A DNA stretch of 64,000 nt, from the NCBI RefSeq assembly GCF_004793975.1, contig NZ_SRYB01000002.1, positions 124,001 to 188,000 of the forward strand. The letters are read 5' to 3'. The notes beneath the pieces were generated by a model. The model was not told where the DNA came from and did no database searches. It worked only from the letters and a program-made list of their open reading frames with translations. Both the position numbers and the translations under genes were made by a program. Within the stretch, counting starts at the first letter, position 1, and each line of letters opens with the position of its first letter. Below, piece after piece: positions 43,241 to 51,563 of this stretch. The DNA is from Lepagella muris (GTDB lineage: Bacteria > Bacteroidota > Bacteroidia > Bacteroidales > Muribaculaceae).

Positions 43241-45808
43241 TTATGGGTTATTTTTATCGTTCCTTGCGGGCAAGTTGAGCACATGACCGGCCTTATATAC
43301 CCGTCTGGCAAATTCCAACGGGGCGGCGATGCCGGAGTTGTCCCAGTCACGGCAATATCTTTCGATAGCCTCCTGATGACTGCACCCTAATTCCGACTTG
43401 TAGAGTTTGAGGGCATCTTTCTCGGCACGCTCGGTGGTATAGGTCATGTAGCACTCGTGCGATTCCTCCACGCCATACACTCCGCTGGTCGAACCTCTGC
43501 GGATGAACACCTCGCGGAAGAAGGAGCGTCCTTCCTTGTTGTCAAGCCTGTTGATGGTAAAAATCTTCTTGCAGTCCACATCGGTGAGTCCGAGGATGGC
43601 TTTGATATTGTCGAAGCGTTCACGGAATTTGCTCTGGTCGAGCAGCATCACCACATCGGAATTGTTGATGATGGCCTCTTTCACAATTTCACTGCCGATG
43701 ATGTCCTGTATCTCCTGTGTCACGACACCGACCGAAGCCCAGAACTTACGGGCCGTCTTGTAGAGGTACTTGATGTATTCGGCCATGAGCGGGGTGGCGA
43801 TGGCTTTCCACGCCTCTTCGATCACAAGGACCTTACGGTTCTTCTTCAGACGCATCTTCTGCAGGAAAACATCCATGATAATCAGCGTGACTATCGGGAA
43901 CAGCGTGGCATCATCCTTGATTGCGTCAATCTCGAACACGATAAAGGTCTCATCAAACAGGGTGCTGTCCATGTTCTCGTTCAGCGTGGTCTCGTGGCTT
44001 CCGCCCTTATAGAAATCCCGAAGCTGGTAATTGAGATCTGCCGTATCAATGCCTTTCAGTTCGTTCTCGGTGATAATTTCCGGGATGCGGACGACGGCGA
44101 AGTCGAAAAACGAGTTGAACGAAAGCGGCGCATCAATTTTACCCGTAAAGTAACTGCGGTAGTATTCCTCGATAGCCTGTCCGATAAGCCTGTCCTCCGT
44201 CTTTGTCACAATACCTTCCGAGCCTTTCCATATCTGCAGGATAAGATTCTTGAGGAAGTTGATTTTCTCGATGTTTATCTCTTCCTTGGTAATCTTAAAC
44301 GGGTTCATGGTGATGGGCTTTTCCTCGGTATAGGAGATGTACTTGCCGCCGAGATACTCGCATAGTCCCTCGTAGGAGTTTCCCGTATCGACCATCACGA
44401 CATCCGTTCCTTGCTCGTGAAGCTGTCTTACAACACTGTTCATGTGGAAGCTCTTGCCGCTGCCCGAAGGCCCCAAACAGAAGAAATTGGAGTTGTCGGT
44501 CATCTTGACCTTGCCCTCCTTGCCGGTGATGTCTATGGCTACGGGCATCCCTTTCCGGTCAGTATAGTATATCTTCAGCGGAGTGTCCTCGCTACGCTGC
44601 ACATGCTCCTTATACATAAGGCAGGTGGCGGCGTCCGACAAGGTAAGAAAGCGGTCGTACTCGGGATCCATGTTGTAGCAGTTGCCGGGAAACGAGTTCA
44701 CGAACAGCTCAAGCTGGTTGTAGGCACGCTTGGAGATATGGATGCCCATGCGCCCGAACATGTTTTCAAGATGGTTCACGGGCTTCTGCATATCCGCATT
44801 ACGTGGACAGCATACAACGAGGTTGAAGTGCGTATATACAAGTTGCTTGCCCTCGCGTGCCACCACTTCCTGCACCTGCTTGATATCCTCCACGGCAATC
44901 TGGTTGCTCGGATTGGGGATGGAGGCGTGACGGTTCTTCTTCTTTTCAAGGGCGGAAAGTTCCCGCTTCTGGTTGGGAATGAAAATCATCTGGTTGTAGA
45001 TGACAGTCTCGGCTTCCGGGATGCTGTCGATGGCGGACATGAGGTCAAGTGGCATCCCTGTGTTGTTCACCTCCACATTCGTGAAAGGACGGACAAGGGA
45101 CGGAAGCCCGGCACAATCCACATCGACAAGGGAGAACACGCGGCATTTGCGGTCGCCCATGCCAATGCCCTCGTCATCTACCTTGAAATTGCTCATGGTG
45201 ACAATCGGACTGTTGAAATCCAGCGTGAAATACCGGTCAACATAGCTGTCACATTCGTCGGCCGTCAAGAACCTCACCTTCATGCCTCCGTCACGCAACT
45301 GGTCCTTCACCTTGCGTATCTTCACAAGGAAGTCCTTCCATTTCTTCATGTCGAAGGAATACAGCTTCCCTTTCTTCGATTCCTGCGTAATGACGAGACA
45401 GGTGCGTGTATCGGTATAGGGACGGCCTTCAAAATAGGAAAAATAGGATCTTGACAGGAACTCCTTTTCTTTCGCGTCCGCCTGCACGAATCCACGACGG
45501 GAGAACACATCCTGCTTGTGTATGGCATAGCCCTCGCCAAGGGTCTGTACCACCGCCGAGAACAGATGGCAGAAATCGTAATAGCGGTCTGCATCGGCAG
45601 AATACTTTTGCACGGGGTTCTCTATTTCAAGTATGGCGGAATACTCGCCGGTCTTGGTGTAGATGACCCCGATGCCATCATTATCCTCCACCGAGAAATA
45701 GATGTCACGGAAGACGCGCTTGCGTTTGCCTCCCGTACCGAAAGCGGCCACCGAGATTGCCATCCCTATCAGGATAGCCGCGAAAAACAGTATCACATAC
45801 CAGGTCAT
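43241..45808 (-). CDS. traG: Conjugation ATPase TraG (VirB4-like)
   Basis: This 855-aa protein has an N-terminal membrane helix (MTWYVILFFAAILIGMAISV), then the VirB4 N-terminal domain. Walker A is GPSGSGKSFH near residue 455, and Walker B lies in RKVLVIEEAWKAIATPLMAE, followed by the VGVVTQEIQD block. It powers assembly of the channel and pilus at the inner membrane. ATG 45808 lies 5 bp after the stop of the lipoprotein gene; the longer frame to 45883 overlaps that gene and hides the membrane helix. Confidence 0.94.
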   Translation of the reverse strand: MTWYVILFFAAILIGMAISVAAFGTGGKRKRVFRDIYFSVEDNDGIGVIYTKTGEYSAILEIENPVQKYSADADRYYDFCHLFSAVVQTLGEGYAIHKQDVFSRRGFVQADAKEKEFLSRSYFSYFEGRPYTDTRTCLVITQESKKGKLYSFDMKKWKDFLVKIRKVKDQLRDGGMKVRFLTADECDSYVDRYFTLDFNSPIVTMSNFKVDDEGIGMGDRKCRVFSLVDVDCAGLPSLVRPFTNVEVNNTGMPLDLMSAIDSIPEAETVIYNQMIFIPNQKRELSALEKKKNRHASIPNPSNQIAVEDIKQVQEVVAREGKQLVYTHFNLVVCCPRNADMQKPVNHLENMFGRMGIHISKRAYNQLELFVNSFPGNCYNMDPEYDRFLTLSDAATCLMYKEHVQRSEDTPLKIYYTDRKGMPVAIDITGKEGKVKMTDNSNFFCLGPSGSGKSFHMNSVVRQLHEQGTDVVMVDTGNSYEGLCEYLGGKYISYTEEKPITMNPFKITKEEINIEKINFLKNLILQIWKGSEGIVTKTEDRLIGQAIEEYYRSYFTGKIDAPLSFNSFFDFAVVRIPEIITENELKGIDTADLNYQLRDFYKGGSHETTLNENMDSTLFDETFIVFEIDAIKDDATLFPIVTLIIMDVFLQKMRLKKNRKVLVIEEAWKAIATPLMAEYIKYLYKTARKFWASVGVVTQEIQDIIGSEIVKEAIINNSDVVMLLDQSKFRERFDNIKAILGLTDVDCKKIFTINRLDNKEGRSFFREVFIRRGSTSGVYGVEESHECYMTYTTERAEKDALKLYKSELGCSHQEAIERYCRDWDNSGIAAPLEFARRVYKAGHVLNLPARNDKNNP

Positions 45809-45813
45809 GATGC

Positions 45814-47280
45814 TCAGAATAGGTAAAACAATCTCGTTTTCATATCGCTGTGCTCCTTGGAATTGTAGGCGGTGACAAACCATTCGGTCATGTCTATCGA
45901 ATAAAAGGTGTCCTCGCCGGATTCGCTGGAGGTGGCATAGATGCCTTCCGGCATCTTGAAAAAGGCAGGCATGCTGTCCTTATGCTTTTCAAGATGGTAG
46001 GCAAGCCGGGCCATCTCCGCAAGCGACGGTATGTAGGCCGACGGCAGCACACGCTTGTCCTGGAAGTTCTTAAGGGCATGGCTGTCCGCATGGCGGAGTA
46101 TGCCCTGCGTGAGTGCGGCTCCGTCGTCGAATCCCAATGCACAACTGCCCGGATATCGGATTCGGGGACTGAACACGATATGTTCCTCATCCTCTTGCGG
46201 CTGTCCGAAATAGCCCTCACGCAACTTGCCGTCAGCCGTATCGAAGATATGGCCGGTTCGGAAAGACTTTTTCCTGAACCAGTTGCTCGTACTGTTATCA
46301 TCCATGGCGACGGCCTTGCCGTGTCGCCCATCTGTCAGGATAACCCAGGCAAGGGTGTTCTCATCGAATTTGGAGGTCAGAGTCCCATCCCTTTGCAGGA
46401 AATGCCCGATGCGGACAGAGTCCGTGCCGGAAACGGACGGTTTCTCAAACGGATGTTTGGTATCTACCCAGCTGCTGCCTACGGAAAGTTTGCCATCGCT
46501 GACATGAAGGCGCAGTTCGGTGATGCTTCCTCGTCTCAGAGGCGGTAGCGTGGTGGATATGGACAACTTTTGCCCATTAACTTTGAGGAATATCTGTATT
46601 TCTCCAGAATCCTCCGTAGGAATGAGGTTGAAGTCATGCGGGATGCCGTTGTTCAACAGGCAATCCTTGTTGGGAGAACATACATTGCCGGCATCGGCAC
46701 GTGTCCCGGCCAGTTTCCCCTTAAGCGGAATCAGGAAGGCTGCTGTTGAAACGCAGTCCCCCTGTATCTCCAGAATCTGCATCACGTCACTGATATTGTC
46801 GCTTTTCAGTATCAGGCGCAGCAGTGCGGTAAGTTCTTCTAATTTCATTGTAATCTTTGTTTTGTCATTTGTCTGTGTCACGGATTGGATCTGTCCGGCG
46901 AGTCTTTCGCCGAGCGGATGGCTGACCGCAACAGTGTCGGCCGGATGCAGTGACGGAAGGAACGGATAACAGACAAGGGGTAATACCGTGCTGTCAGCCA
47001 GAACAGGGACAGTGGGCTTGAACACCTTGCCGTCGAAACGGAACTCCACGGCTTTGCCGCCCTCCATGCCGTCAAGCCATACGGCAAGCGAGCCTATAGC
47101 TTCCAGTTCGTCTTTTGTCCGCCCCGTGACCTCTATCTCAATGGGCTTGGACATCTTCGACCAACTGTCTTTTACCTTTTCCGCCGTTTGGTGGGCGGAC
47201 AGTGCGTCCCCGTTACGGGTGTTCCCCGAACATCCGGCAAGGAACAAGGCAAGAAACAATATCAATCCGCAGTGTCTCAT
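45814..47280 (-). CDS. Lipoprotein with fimbrillin-like and FISUMP-like domains
   Basis: This 488-aa lipoprotein has the signal MRHCGLILFLALFLAGC. Residues ~160-280 resemble fimbrillin (FimA/Mfa1-type) strands: AAFLIPLKGKLAG, EIQIFLKVNGQKLSIST, ITELRLHVSDGKLSVGSSWV. The C-terminal ~130 residues resemble FISUMP/DUF1566: VLPSAYIPSLAEMARLAYHL, then GIYATSSESGEDTFYSID. It lies between the DUF4133 gene and traG, a place where classic CTnDOT-type operons carry no such gene. A surface adhesin or pilus-like role in mating contact is plausible but inferred. Confidence 0.65.
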   Translation of the reverse strand: MRHCGLILFLALFLAGCSGNTRNGDALSAHQTAEKVKDSWSKMSKPIEIEVTGRTKDELEAIGSLAVWLDGMEGGKAVEFRFDGKVFKPTVPVLADSTVLPLVCYPFLPSLHPADTVAVSHPLGERLAGQIQSVTQTNDKTKITMKLEELTALLRLILKSDNISDVMQILEIQGDCVSTAAFLIPLKGKLAGTRADAGNVCSPNKDCLLNNGIPHDFNLIPTEDSGEIQIFLKVNGQKLSISTTLPPLRRGSITELRLHVSDGKLSVGSSWVDTKHPFEKPSVSGTDSVRIGHFLQRDGTLTSKFDENTLAWVILTDGRHGKAVAMDDNSTSNWFRKKSFRTGHIFDTADGKLREGYFGQPQEDEEHIVFSPRIRYPGSCALGFDDGAALTQGILRHADSHALKNFQDKRVLPSAYIPSLAEMARLAYHLEKHKDSMPAFFKMPEGIYATSSESGEDTFYSIDMTEWFVTAYNSKEHSDMKTRLFYLF

Positions 47281-47283
47281 TTT

Positions 47284-47583
47284 TCAAATCTTTTTTGAAC
47301 AGGTGTAAACGAATATCCCTTTGTCTGTTTTCTTGGTGTGAAGCCCTTTGCGCTGTTTTACCATGATTAAGCCGGCTCCCGTGCCGACTGCCACAACCAG
47401 TACGACAAGTCCGGCGAGAAAGCCCAGCACACAGTAACCGATGATGAATCCGACTATCGCACCGCCCGCTGCTCCGGCAGCCCAGTAAATGTAGCGGCCC
47501 TGGATACCCAGGAATTCAAGAGGCTTCTGAAGCCCCTTGAAAACCGGGTAAGCAGTATAGCCGTTGTCTGCGTTCTCTGCCAT
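47284..47583 (-). CDS. DUF4133 (TraF-like, VirB3-like) conjugation membrane protein
   Basis: This 99-aa protein begins MAENADNGYTAYPVFKGLQK and has two adjacent membrane helices (IYWAAGAAGGAIVGFIIGYC, FLAGLVVLVVAVGTGAGLIM). The YPVFKGL...PLEFLGIQGRY block is that of DUF4133, the VirB3-like subunit. ATG 47583 begins 4 bp after the stop of the pilin-like gene. Confidence 0.9.
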   Translation of the reverse strand: MAENADNGYTAYPVFKGLQKPLEFLGIQGRYIYWAAGAAGGAIVGFIIGYCVLGFLAGLVVLVVAVGTGAGLIMVKQRKGLHTKKTDKGIFVYTCSKKI

Positions 47584-47587
47584 AAGG

Positions 47588-47956
47588 TCAGGAGATACCG
47601 AAGAACAGAGGCAGTGCCTGGGCTGCTGCAATCAGGAAGATGCAGGCTCCGACCACCATCATGATCTTCTTCTTCACGTCCTGCTCCTCGTTGTTCATGG
47701 CGATATAGACGCTGATCGCACCTACGACGGCCACGACGCCGGCGATGGCGTAGCAGAGCTTGACAACGATGGGCACATACTTGGCGATTTCCTCACTGAC
47801 CGTGGTCAGGGCCGTAGTACCGGCTTCGTAGTTGCCTGCGGTGTTCTGGGCGAGACAGGCAACGGTGCCGACAAGCAACATGACTGCCAGTGAGTTGAAT
47901 CGAGGTGATGTGACGAATTTCTTGATGGAATTCTTGATTTTCTGTAATTTGTTCAT
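47588..47956 (-). CDS. DUF4134 (TraE-like) pilin-type protein 1
   Basis: This 122-aa protein has a long export segment (NSLAVMLLVGTVACLAQ), a short loop, then two membrane helices (VVKLCYAIAGVVAVVGAISV, KIMMVVGACIFLIAAAQAL) ending LPLFFGIS. This is the DUF4134 family, VirB2-pilin-like. A second DUF4134 gene lies 62 bp upstream. Confidence 0.9.
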   Translation of the reverse strand: MNKLQKIKNSIKKFVTSPRFNSLAVMLLVGTVACLAQNTAGNYEAGTTALTTVSEEIAKYVPIVVKLCYAIAGVVAVVGAISVYIAMNNEEQDVKKKIMMVVGACIFLIAAAQALPLFFGIS

Positions 47957-48018
47957 CTGTTTTGTTTCAAAATTGTTTTACGGTTCTCTTATTTCTCATT
48001 TGCGCATTTGAGTCTCTA

Positions 48019-48354
48019 TTATACACGGTAGCCGAAGAAGGCGGGGAACACGATGGTCGCTCCGATAATGAACAGGATGGCTCCCACCACCATCATTATC
48101 TCTTTCTTCCAGCCCTCTTCTCCGGCATTTATCTTGAAGTAAATCTGCAGACTGGCGATGACGGACACGATTCCGGCCACCGCATAGCAGATATACACCA
48201 CATACAGCAGCATGGTAATCACGAAGTCATGGGCTTTCGCCAGTCCGTCCGCACCCCAACTGTAATCCACTCCGCCGCATTTGGCGGAAGCGGACAGGCA
48301 GCAAACGGACAGGATTGCCGTCAGTACCACTCGTGTAAGGTCAATATGTCTCAC
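48019..48354 (-). CDS. DUF4134 pilin-type protein 2
   Basis: This protein is about 111 aa from a GTG at 48352-48354, giving a neat signal peptide (MRHIDLTRVVLTAILSVCCL, then SASA). Two helices follow (ITMLLYVVYICYAVAGIVSV, KEIMMVVGAILFIIGATIVF) with the DUF4134 ending FPAFFGYRV. An ATG at 48405 would overlap the preceding gene by 65 bp and add a non-signal front, so it is less likely. The two DUF4134 proteins differ enough to be separate subunits, perhaps a major and a minor pilin. Confidence 0.8.
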   Translation of the reverse strand: MRHIDLTRVVLTAILSVCCLSASAKCGGVDYSWGADGLAKAHDFVITMLLYVVYICYAVAGIVSVIASLQIYFKINAGEEGWKKEIMMVVGAILFIIGATIVFPAFFGYRV

Positions 48355-48763
48355 GGGTATGAGTGACTGTGGATTTACGGAAAGCAATGTCTGATTTCTT
48401 GTCATACAGCATCTGTTCAAGTTCTTCAAACGAGACACCACCCTCGCTCGTCACGTCGGTCTCGTCCATATTGTCTGTAAGGTTGTCAAAACGGCCTGTG
48501 CCGCCTGACGGGGTTTCCACTTCCGTGGCGGCAATCCTTGAATGGTCATTGTCTTGGGCTGTCTCTTCTCCGAGAGAGAATCCGTCACCACTTTCCCTGA
48601 CCGGAGTGGCCACAACTTCATCCTGCATCCCGCTGACATCAAATTCCTCTACCGAGGTTTCTTTCTCGTTTTTCTTGCCGTAAAGGTCCTTGCTGATATG
48701 GTAGCCGTAATAGATGATATAGGCTATCGTCAGCACGATGACAAATATTACATACGGTGTCAT
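48341..48763 (-). CDS. Bitopic acidic membrane protein, first gene of the tra operon
   Basis: I do not recognise this 140-aa protein. It has one N-terminal membrane helix (YVIFVIVLTIAYIIYYGYHI) followed by a Lys-rich patch and a long acidic, low-complexity tail of about 100 residues rich in Glu, Asp, Ser and Thr, including VSFEELEQMLYDKKSDIAFR. It overlaps the next gene by 14 bp. As the first gene it may have a regulatory or scaffold role; TraD in CTnDOT has a similar place but a different sequence. Confidence 0.6.
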   Translation of the reverse strand: MTPYVIFVIVLTIAYIIYYGYHISKDLYGKKNEKETSVEEFDVSGMQDEVVATPVRESGDGFSLGEETAQDNDHSRIAATEVETPSGGTGRFDNLTDNMDETDVTSEGGVSFEELEQMLYDKKSDIAFRKSTVTHTRETY

Positions 48764-48901
48764 TGTCGTTTGCGTTTAATTGGGTTTGAGTTTAATTTTT
48801 ATGCAAAGTAACATTGAAGATTATGTGCAGGAAAATTATATCCAGACAAATCTCATTTTCTTAACCGTAATTAGTATAAGACGCTGATTTCAAACTTACT
48901 T

Positions 48902-48962
48902 TCATACTCTAAACGAAATTCAATCGCAAATAGAGTATGATTGTATCACAGTATGATTATAT
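48902..48962. promoter_or_regulatory. Cluster of AGTATGA operator-like sites
   Basis: TCATACTCTA (48902-48911) and TAGAGTATGA (48931-48940) are perfect 10-bp inverted repeats with a 19-nt spacer. AGTATGATTGTAT (48934-48946) is then repeated directly as AGTATGATTATAT (48950-48962). Three copies of one motif in a divergent promoter region suggest a regulator. AbiEi antitoxins are known to bind inverted repeats at their own promoter. Confidence 0.5.
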
Positions 48963-49007
48963 AGCATTTTAACCACTGAAGCACCAAGAACAACCTCTCA
49001 TCGTTTT

Positions 49008-49042
49008 ACTTTATTCCGGGCGCATATCGAATGCGCTAAAGT
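49008..49042. repeat. Two-part inverted repeat (hairpin)
   Basis: ACTTTA (49008-49013) pairs with TAAAGT (49037-49042), and inside them GCGCAT (49020-49025) pairs with ATGCGC (49031-49036) around ATCGA. The left side has a 6-nt bulge. The role is unknown. Confidence 0.5.
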
Positions 49043-49132
49043 GAAATGAGCGGAAATACGCTACTTGCAAGTCCAATTTTGTCCGATAATCCGAAAAAAA
49101 TGCGTCCTCAGGTGGAAGTTTCAGAAGAAATC

Positions 49133-49164
49133 TTTGGCTAAAATTTATTTTAATGTTAATTTTG
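49133..49164 (+). promoter_or_regulatory. Bacteroidetes promoter of the AbiEi-like gene
   Basis: TTTG (49133-49136), a 20-nt spacer and TAATTTTG (49157-49164) fit the consensus perfectly. The start codon at 49184 follows closely. Confidence 0.78.
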
Positions 49165-49183
49165 TAACCGAAATAATTTCCAA

Positions 49184-49939
49184 ATGGGAACTAAAATAAA
49201 TAAATTGCGTCAGCAAACCCCTCCCAATGGGATATTGCTCACTTCATGGCTGGAAAAATCAGGCTTCAGCAGAAGTGAGATTTCCCAATATATGAAATCG
49301 GAGTGGTTACAGCGTATATCCACAGGTGTATATCAATTCACCGGAGATACACCATCGCTTTACGGCATATTGGCTTCATATCAGAAACAGGCCGATTTGA
49401 AATATCACATAGGTGCCGCATCTGCGTTGGAGCTGAAAGGCTTTTCTCATTACATTGCGATGGGGAAGCCGACTGCCGTTGTCTTTTCTCCGATACGACC
49501 GCCGCTGCCCAAATGGTTAAATGATGCAGAACTTGACATGAACCTTGCAGAAGTGTCATCAAAAGTAATCGGGGACACCGGGATAGAGCAAATGGATTAC
49601 CTGGGGCAGACATTGACAGTCTCATCGCCGGAAAGAGCGATAATGGAATGTATCCTGCTTTCACCCTCCCGTTATGATTTAACGGATGTGTATTATCTTA
49701 TGGAAATGCTTACTTCCCTCAGAGCCTCTCTTGTTCAACAGCTACTGGAAGGCAGCTCTTCAGTGAAAGTAAAACGGATGTTCCTGTATATGGCTGAAAA
49801 GGCACGTCACCGCTGGTTTGCCAGACTTGACCTATCCCGCATATCCCTCGGCTCCGGCACACGGAGCTTTGCGAAAGGCGGAGTGAAAGTGAACGCATAC
49901 GATATTGTGATACCCAAAGAACTTGCTGATAAGAAATAA
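49184..49939 (+). CDS. AbiEi-family (type IV antitoxin-like) protein
   Basis: This 251-aa protein has an N-terminal winged helix (GILLTSWLEKSGFSRSEISQ, MKSEWLQRISTGVYQF) and the AbiEi body (HIGAASALELKG, VSSPERAIMECILL). AbiEi is the DNA-binding antitoxin of the AbiE phage-defence pair, where AbiEii is the toxin. Here no AbiEii nucleotidyltransferase follows; an AlbA_2/HATPase gene begins 14 bp later and appears to be the partner. It has its own strong promoter, with AGTATGA sites upstream. Confidence 0.82.
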   Translation: MGTKINKLRQQTPPNGILLTSWLEKSGFSRSEISQYMKSEWLQRISTGVYQFTGDTPSLYGILASYQKQADLKYHIGAASALELKGFSHYIAMGKPTAVVFSPIRPPLPKWLNDAELDMNLAEVSSKVIGDTGIEQMDYLGQTLTVSSPERAIMECILLSPSRYDLTDVYYLMEMLTSLRASLVQQLLEGSSSVKVKRMFLYMAEKARHRWFARLDLSRISLGSGTRSFAKGGVKVNAYDIVIPKELADKK

Positions 49940-49953
49940 TATTACCAATTCAT

Positions 49954-51408
49954 ATGAATATTGAAAATCTCGACATAGTAAAAGAGCTGATATCCGAAAA
50001 GGAAAATGGGCAGGTGGAGTTCAAAGAGACCACCGGTCAGTTGGAACGCGGAATGGAAACTCTTTGCGCCTTTCTGAACGGGAAAGGCGGAACAGTCATG
50101 TTTGGTGTAACGGACAAGGGAAAGATTATCGGTCAGGATGTGAGTGACAAGACGAAACGGGAGATTGCGGAAGCAATCAATCGTCTGGAGCCGATAACGG
50201 CTGTGCAGATCTCTTATGTCCCAATACCGGACAGCGAAAAGAAAGTCATTGTATTCCATGTGGATGAATCAAGCCTTGACCGTCCGTTTTGTTATAAAGG
50301 ACGGGCTTACCAGCGTACCGAGAGCGTGACATCCATAATGCCGCAGGAAGTCTATAATCAGCTTCTGATGCAACGTGGGGGCAATTATGGATGGGAAGCA
50401 GTGGTAAATCCGGAACTTCTGATTGAAAATCTCGATGAGAACGCCATCATGGGAGCTGTCCGCGGAGGAATCAGGGGAGGACGTCTGCCTGAGACCACTA
50501 TATCAGAGGATATTCCCACCATTCTTGAGAAAATGGATCTGTTACACAACGGAAAACTGAACAATGCGGCGGCTGTGTTATTCGGACATAAATGCTACGG
50601 CTATCCACAATGTCTGTTACGGATGGCGCGTTTCAAAGGGACAACCAAGGAAGAGTTTTGGGATAACCAACGCATCCAAGGAAATATCTTTAAACTGCTG
50701 GATGCAGCGATGGCATTCTTCTTCAAACACCTGTCTCTCTCGGGAAAGATCGAAGGATTGCACCGTGAAGAAGAATTAAGCGTCCCGTATAAAGCATTGA
50801 GGGAATGTTGCATCAATGCTTATGCACACCGTTCTTACCACCATCCGGGAAGTTCCGTCAGCATTGCTATATATGATGACCGTATTGAGATTACGAATAG
50901 TGGAACATTCCCTCCTGACATGTCAATGGAACGCCTGTTAAGTTTGCATGACTCCCGGCCTCATAATCCCATTATCGCTAATGTTTTGTATAAGAGTACG
51001 ATTCTGGAAAGCTGGGGACGAGGCATAAAATTGATGATTGACGAATGCAGACGAGTAGGAATTCCCGACCCAGAATTTCATGCCGACAGCGGATTTATAT
51101 GGGTCATATTCCGTTATACTCGAACAACTGTGGGGCAAGACCCAACAGTTACCCAACAGTTACCCAACAGTTACCCAACAGTTAGCGAACAAGTAGAAAA
51201 AATCGTGGGAATAATTGCCGACAGGACACTTTCTACAAAAGAAATCATGGATTTAATCGGCTTAAAAGACAAGGGCAATTTATTGGAGCTTTACCTTTAT
51301 CCTGCAATCAGGCAAGAATTGGTTGTTCCCCTGTATCCTGATAAACCGAATCATCCACGGCAAAAATACCGTCTTACCGACAAAGGTAAAGGACTGTTGC
51401 AACAATAA
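49954..51408 (+). CDS. AlbA_2 / HATPase-type protein with C-terminal winged helix
   Basis: This 484-aa protein has three parts. An AlbA_2 (Schlafen-type) domain lies at residues ~10-125 (VEFKETTGQLERGMETLCAF, LNGKGGTVMFGV). A HATPase_c_4 domain lies at ~275-390 (ALRECCINAYAHRSYHHPGS, IYDDRIEITNSGTFP, WGRGIKLMIDEC). A C-terminal winged-helix region follows (GIIADRTLSTKEIMDLIGLK). The linker before the wHTH is encoded by four 11-bp repeats (51141-51184). Such proteins are nucleic-acid-binding regulators frequent in defence islands. Co-transcription with the AbiEi-like gene suggests a paired system. Confidence 0.82.
   Translation: MNIENLDIVKELISEKENGQVEFKETTGQLERGMETLCAFLNGKGGTVMFGVTDKGKIIGQDVSDKTKREIAEAINRLEPITAVQISYVPIPDSEKKVIVFHVDESSLDRPFCYKGRAYQRTESVTSIMPQEVYNQLLMQRGGNYGWEAVVNPELLIENLDENAIMGAVRGGIRGGRLPETTISEDIPTILEKMDLLHNGKLNNAAAVLFGHKCYGYPQCLLRMARFKGTTKEEFWDNQRIQGNIFKLLDAAMAFFFKHLSLSGKIEGLHREEELSVPYKALRECCINAYAHRSYHHPGSSVSIAIYDDRIEITNSGTFPPDMSMERLLSLHDSRPHNPIIANVLYKSTILESWGRGIKLMIDECRRVGIPDPEFHADSGFIWVIFRYTRTTVGQDPTVTQQLPNSYPTVSEQVEKIVGIIADRTLSTKEIMDLIGLKDKGNLLELYLYPAIRQELVVPLYPDKPNHPRQKYRLTDKGKGLLQQ
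51141..51184 (+). repeat. Four 11-bp tandem repeats inside the AlbA_2/HATPase gene
   Basis: The unit CCCAACAGTTA occurs four times in a row. Because 11 is not a multiple of 3, the units are read in successive frames (PTV, TQQL, PNSY, PTV). Gain or loss of one unit would shift the frame and remove the C-terminal winged helix. Confidence 0.85.
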
Positions 51409-51563
51409 TAGATTGTATTGATGTGATTAGTATTGGCGTGCGATTATTTTGAGTGCGGCTGAGTATGGGGAACTAATGCGGTTCCCCATAGTTCCCCAAT
51501 CTCGATTGCCCCAAACTTTGCCCCAAATTGCCCTAATTTGCCCCAAACTCAAATCTATAGATA

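Larger units (their letters stand above)
48764..49183. other. Divergent control region between the tra operon and the defence cassette
   Basis: No gene is seen. The stretch carries a group of AGTATGA sites (48902-48962), a two-part hairpin (49008-49042) and the promoter of the AbiEi-like gene (49133-49164). The tra promoter itself is not clear; TTACTTTG on the minus strand near 48803 is one mismatch from the -7 consensus. Confidence 0.6.

Noticed and set aside
43457..45454. Long plus-strand frames antisense to traG (302 and 347 codons)
   Set aside because: They mirror the GC-rich traG gene, have no promoter and show no protein family pattern.
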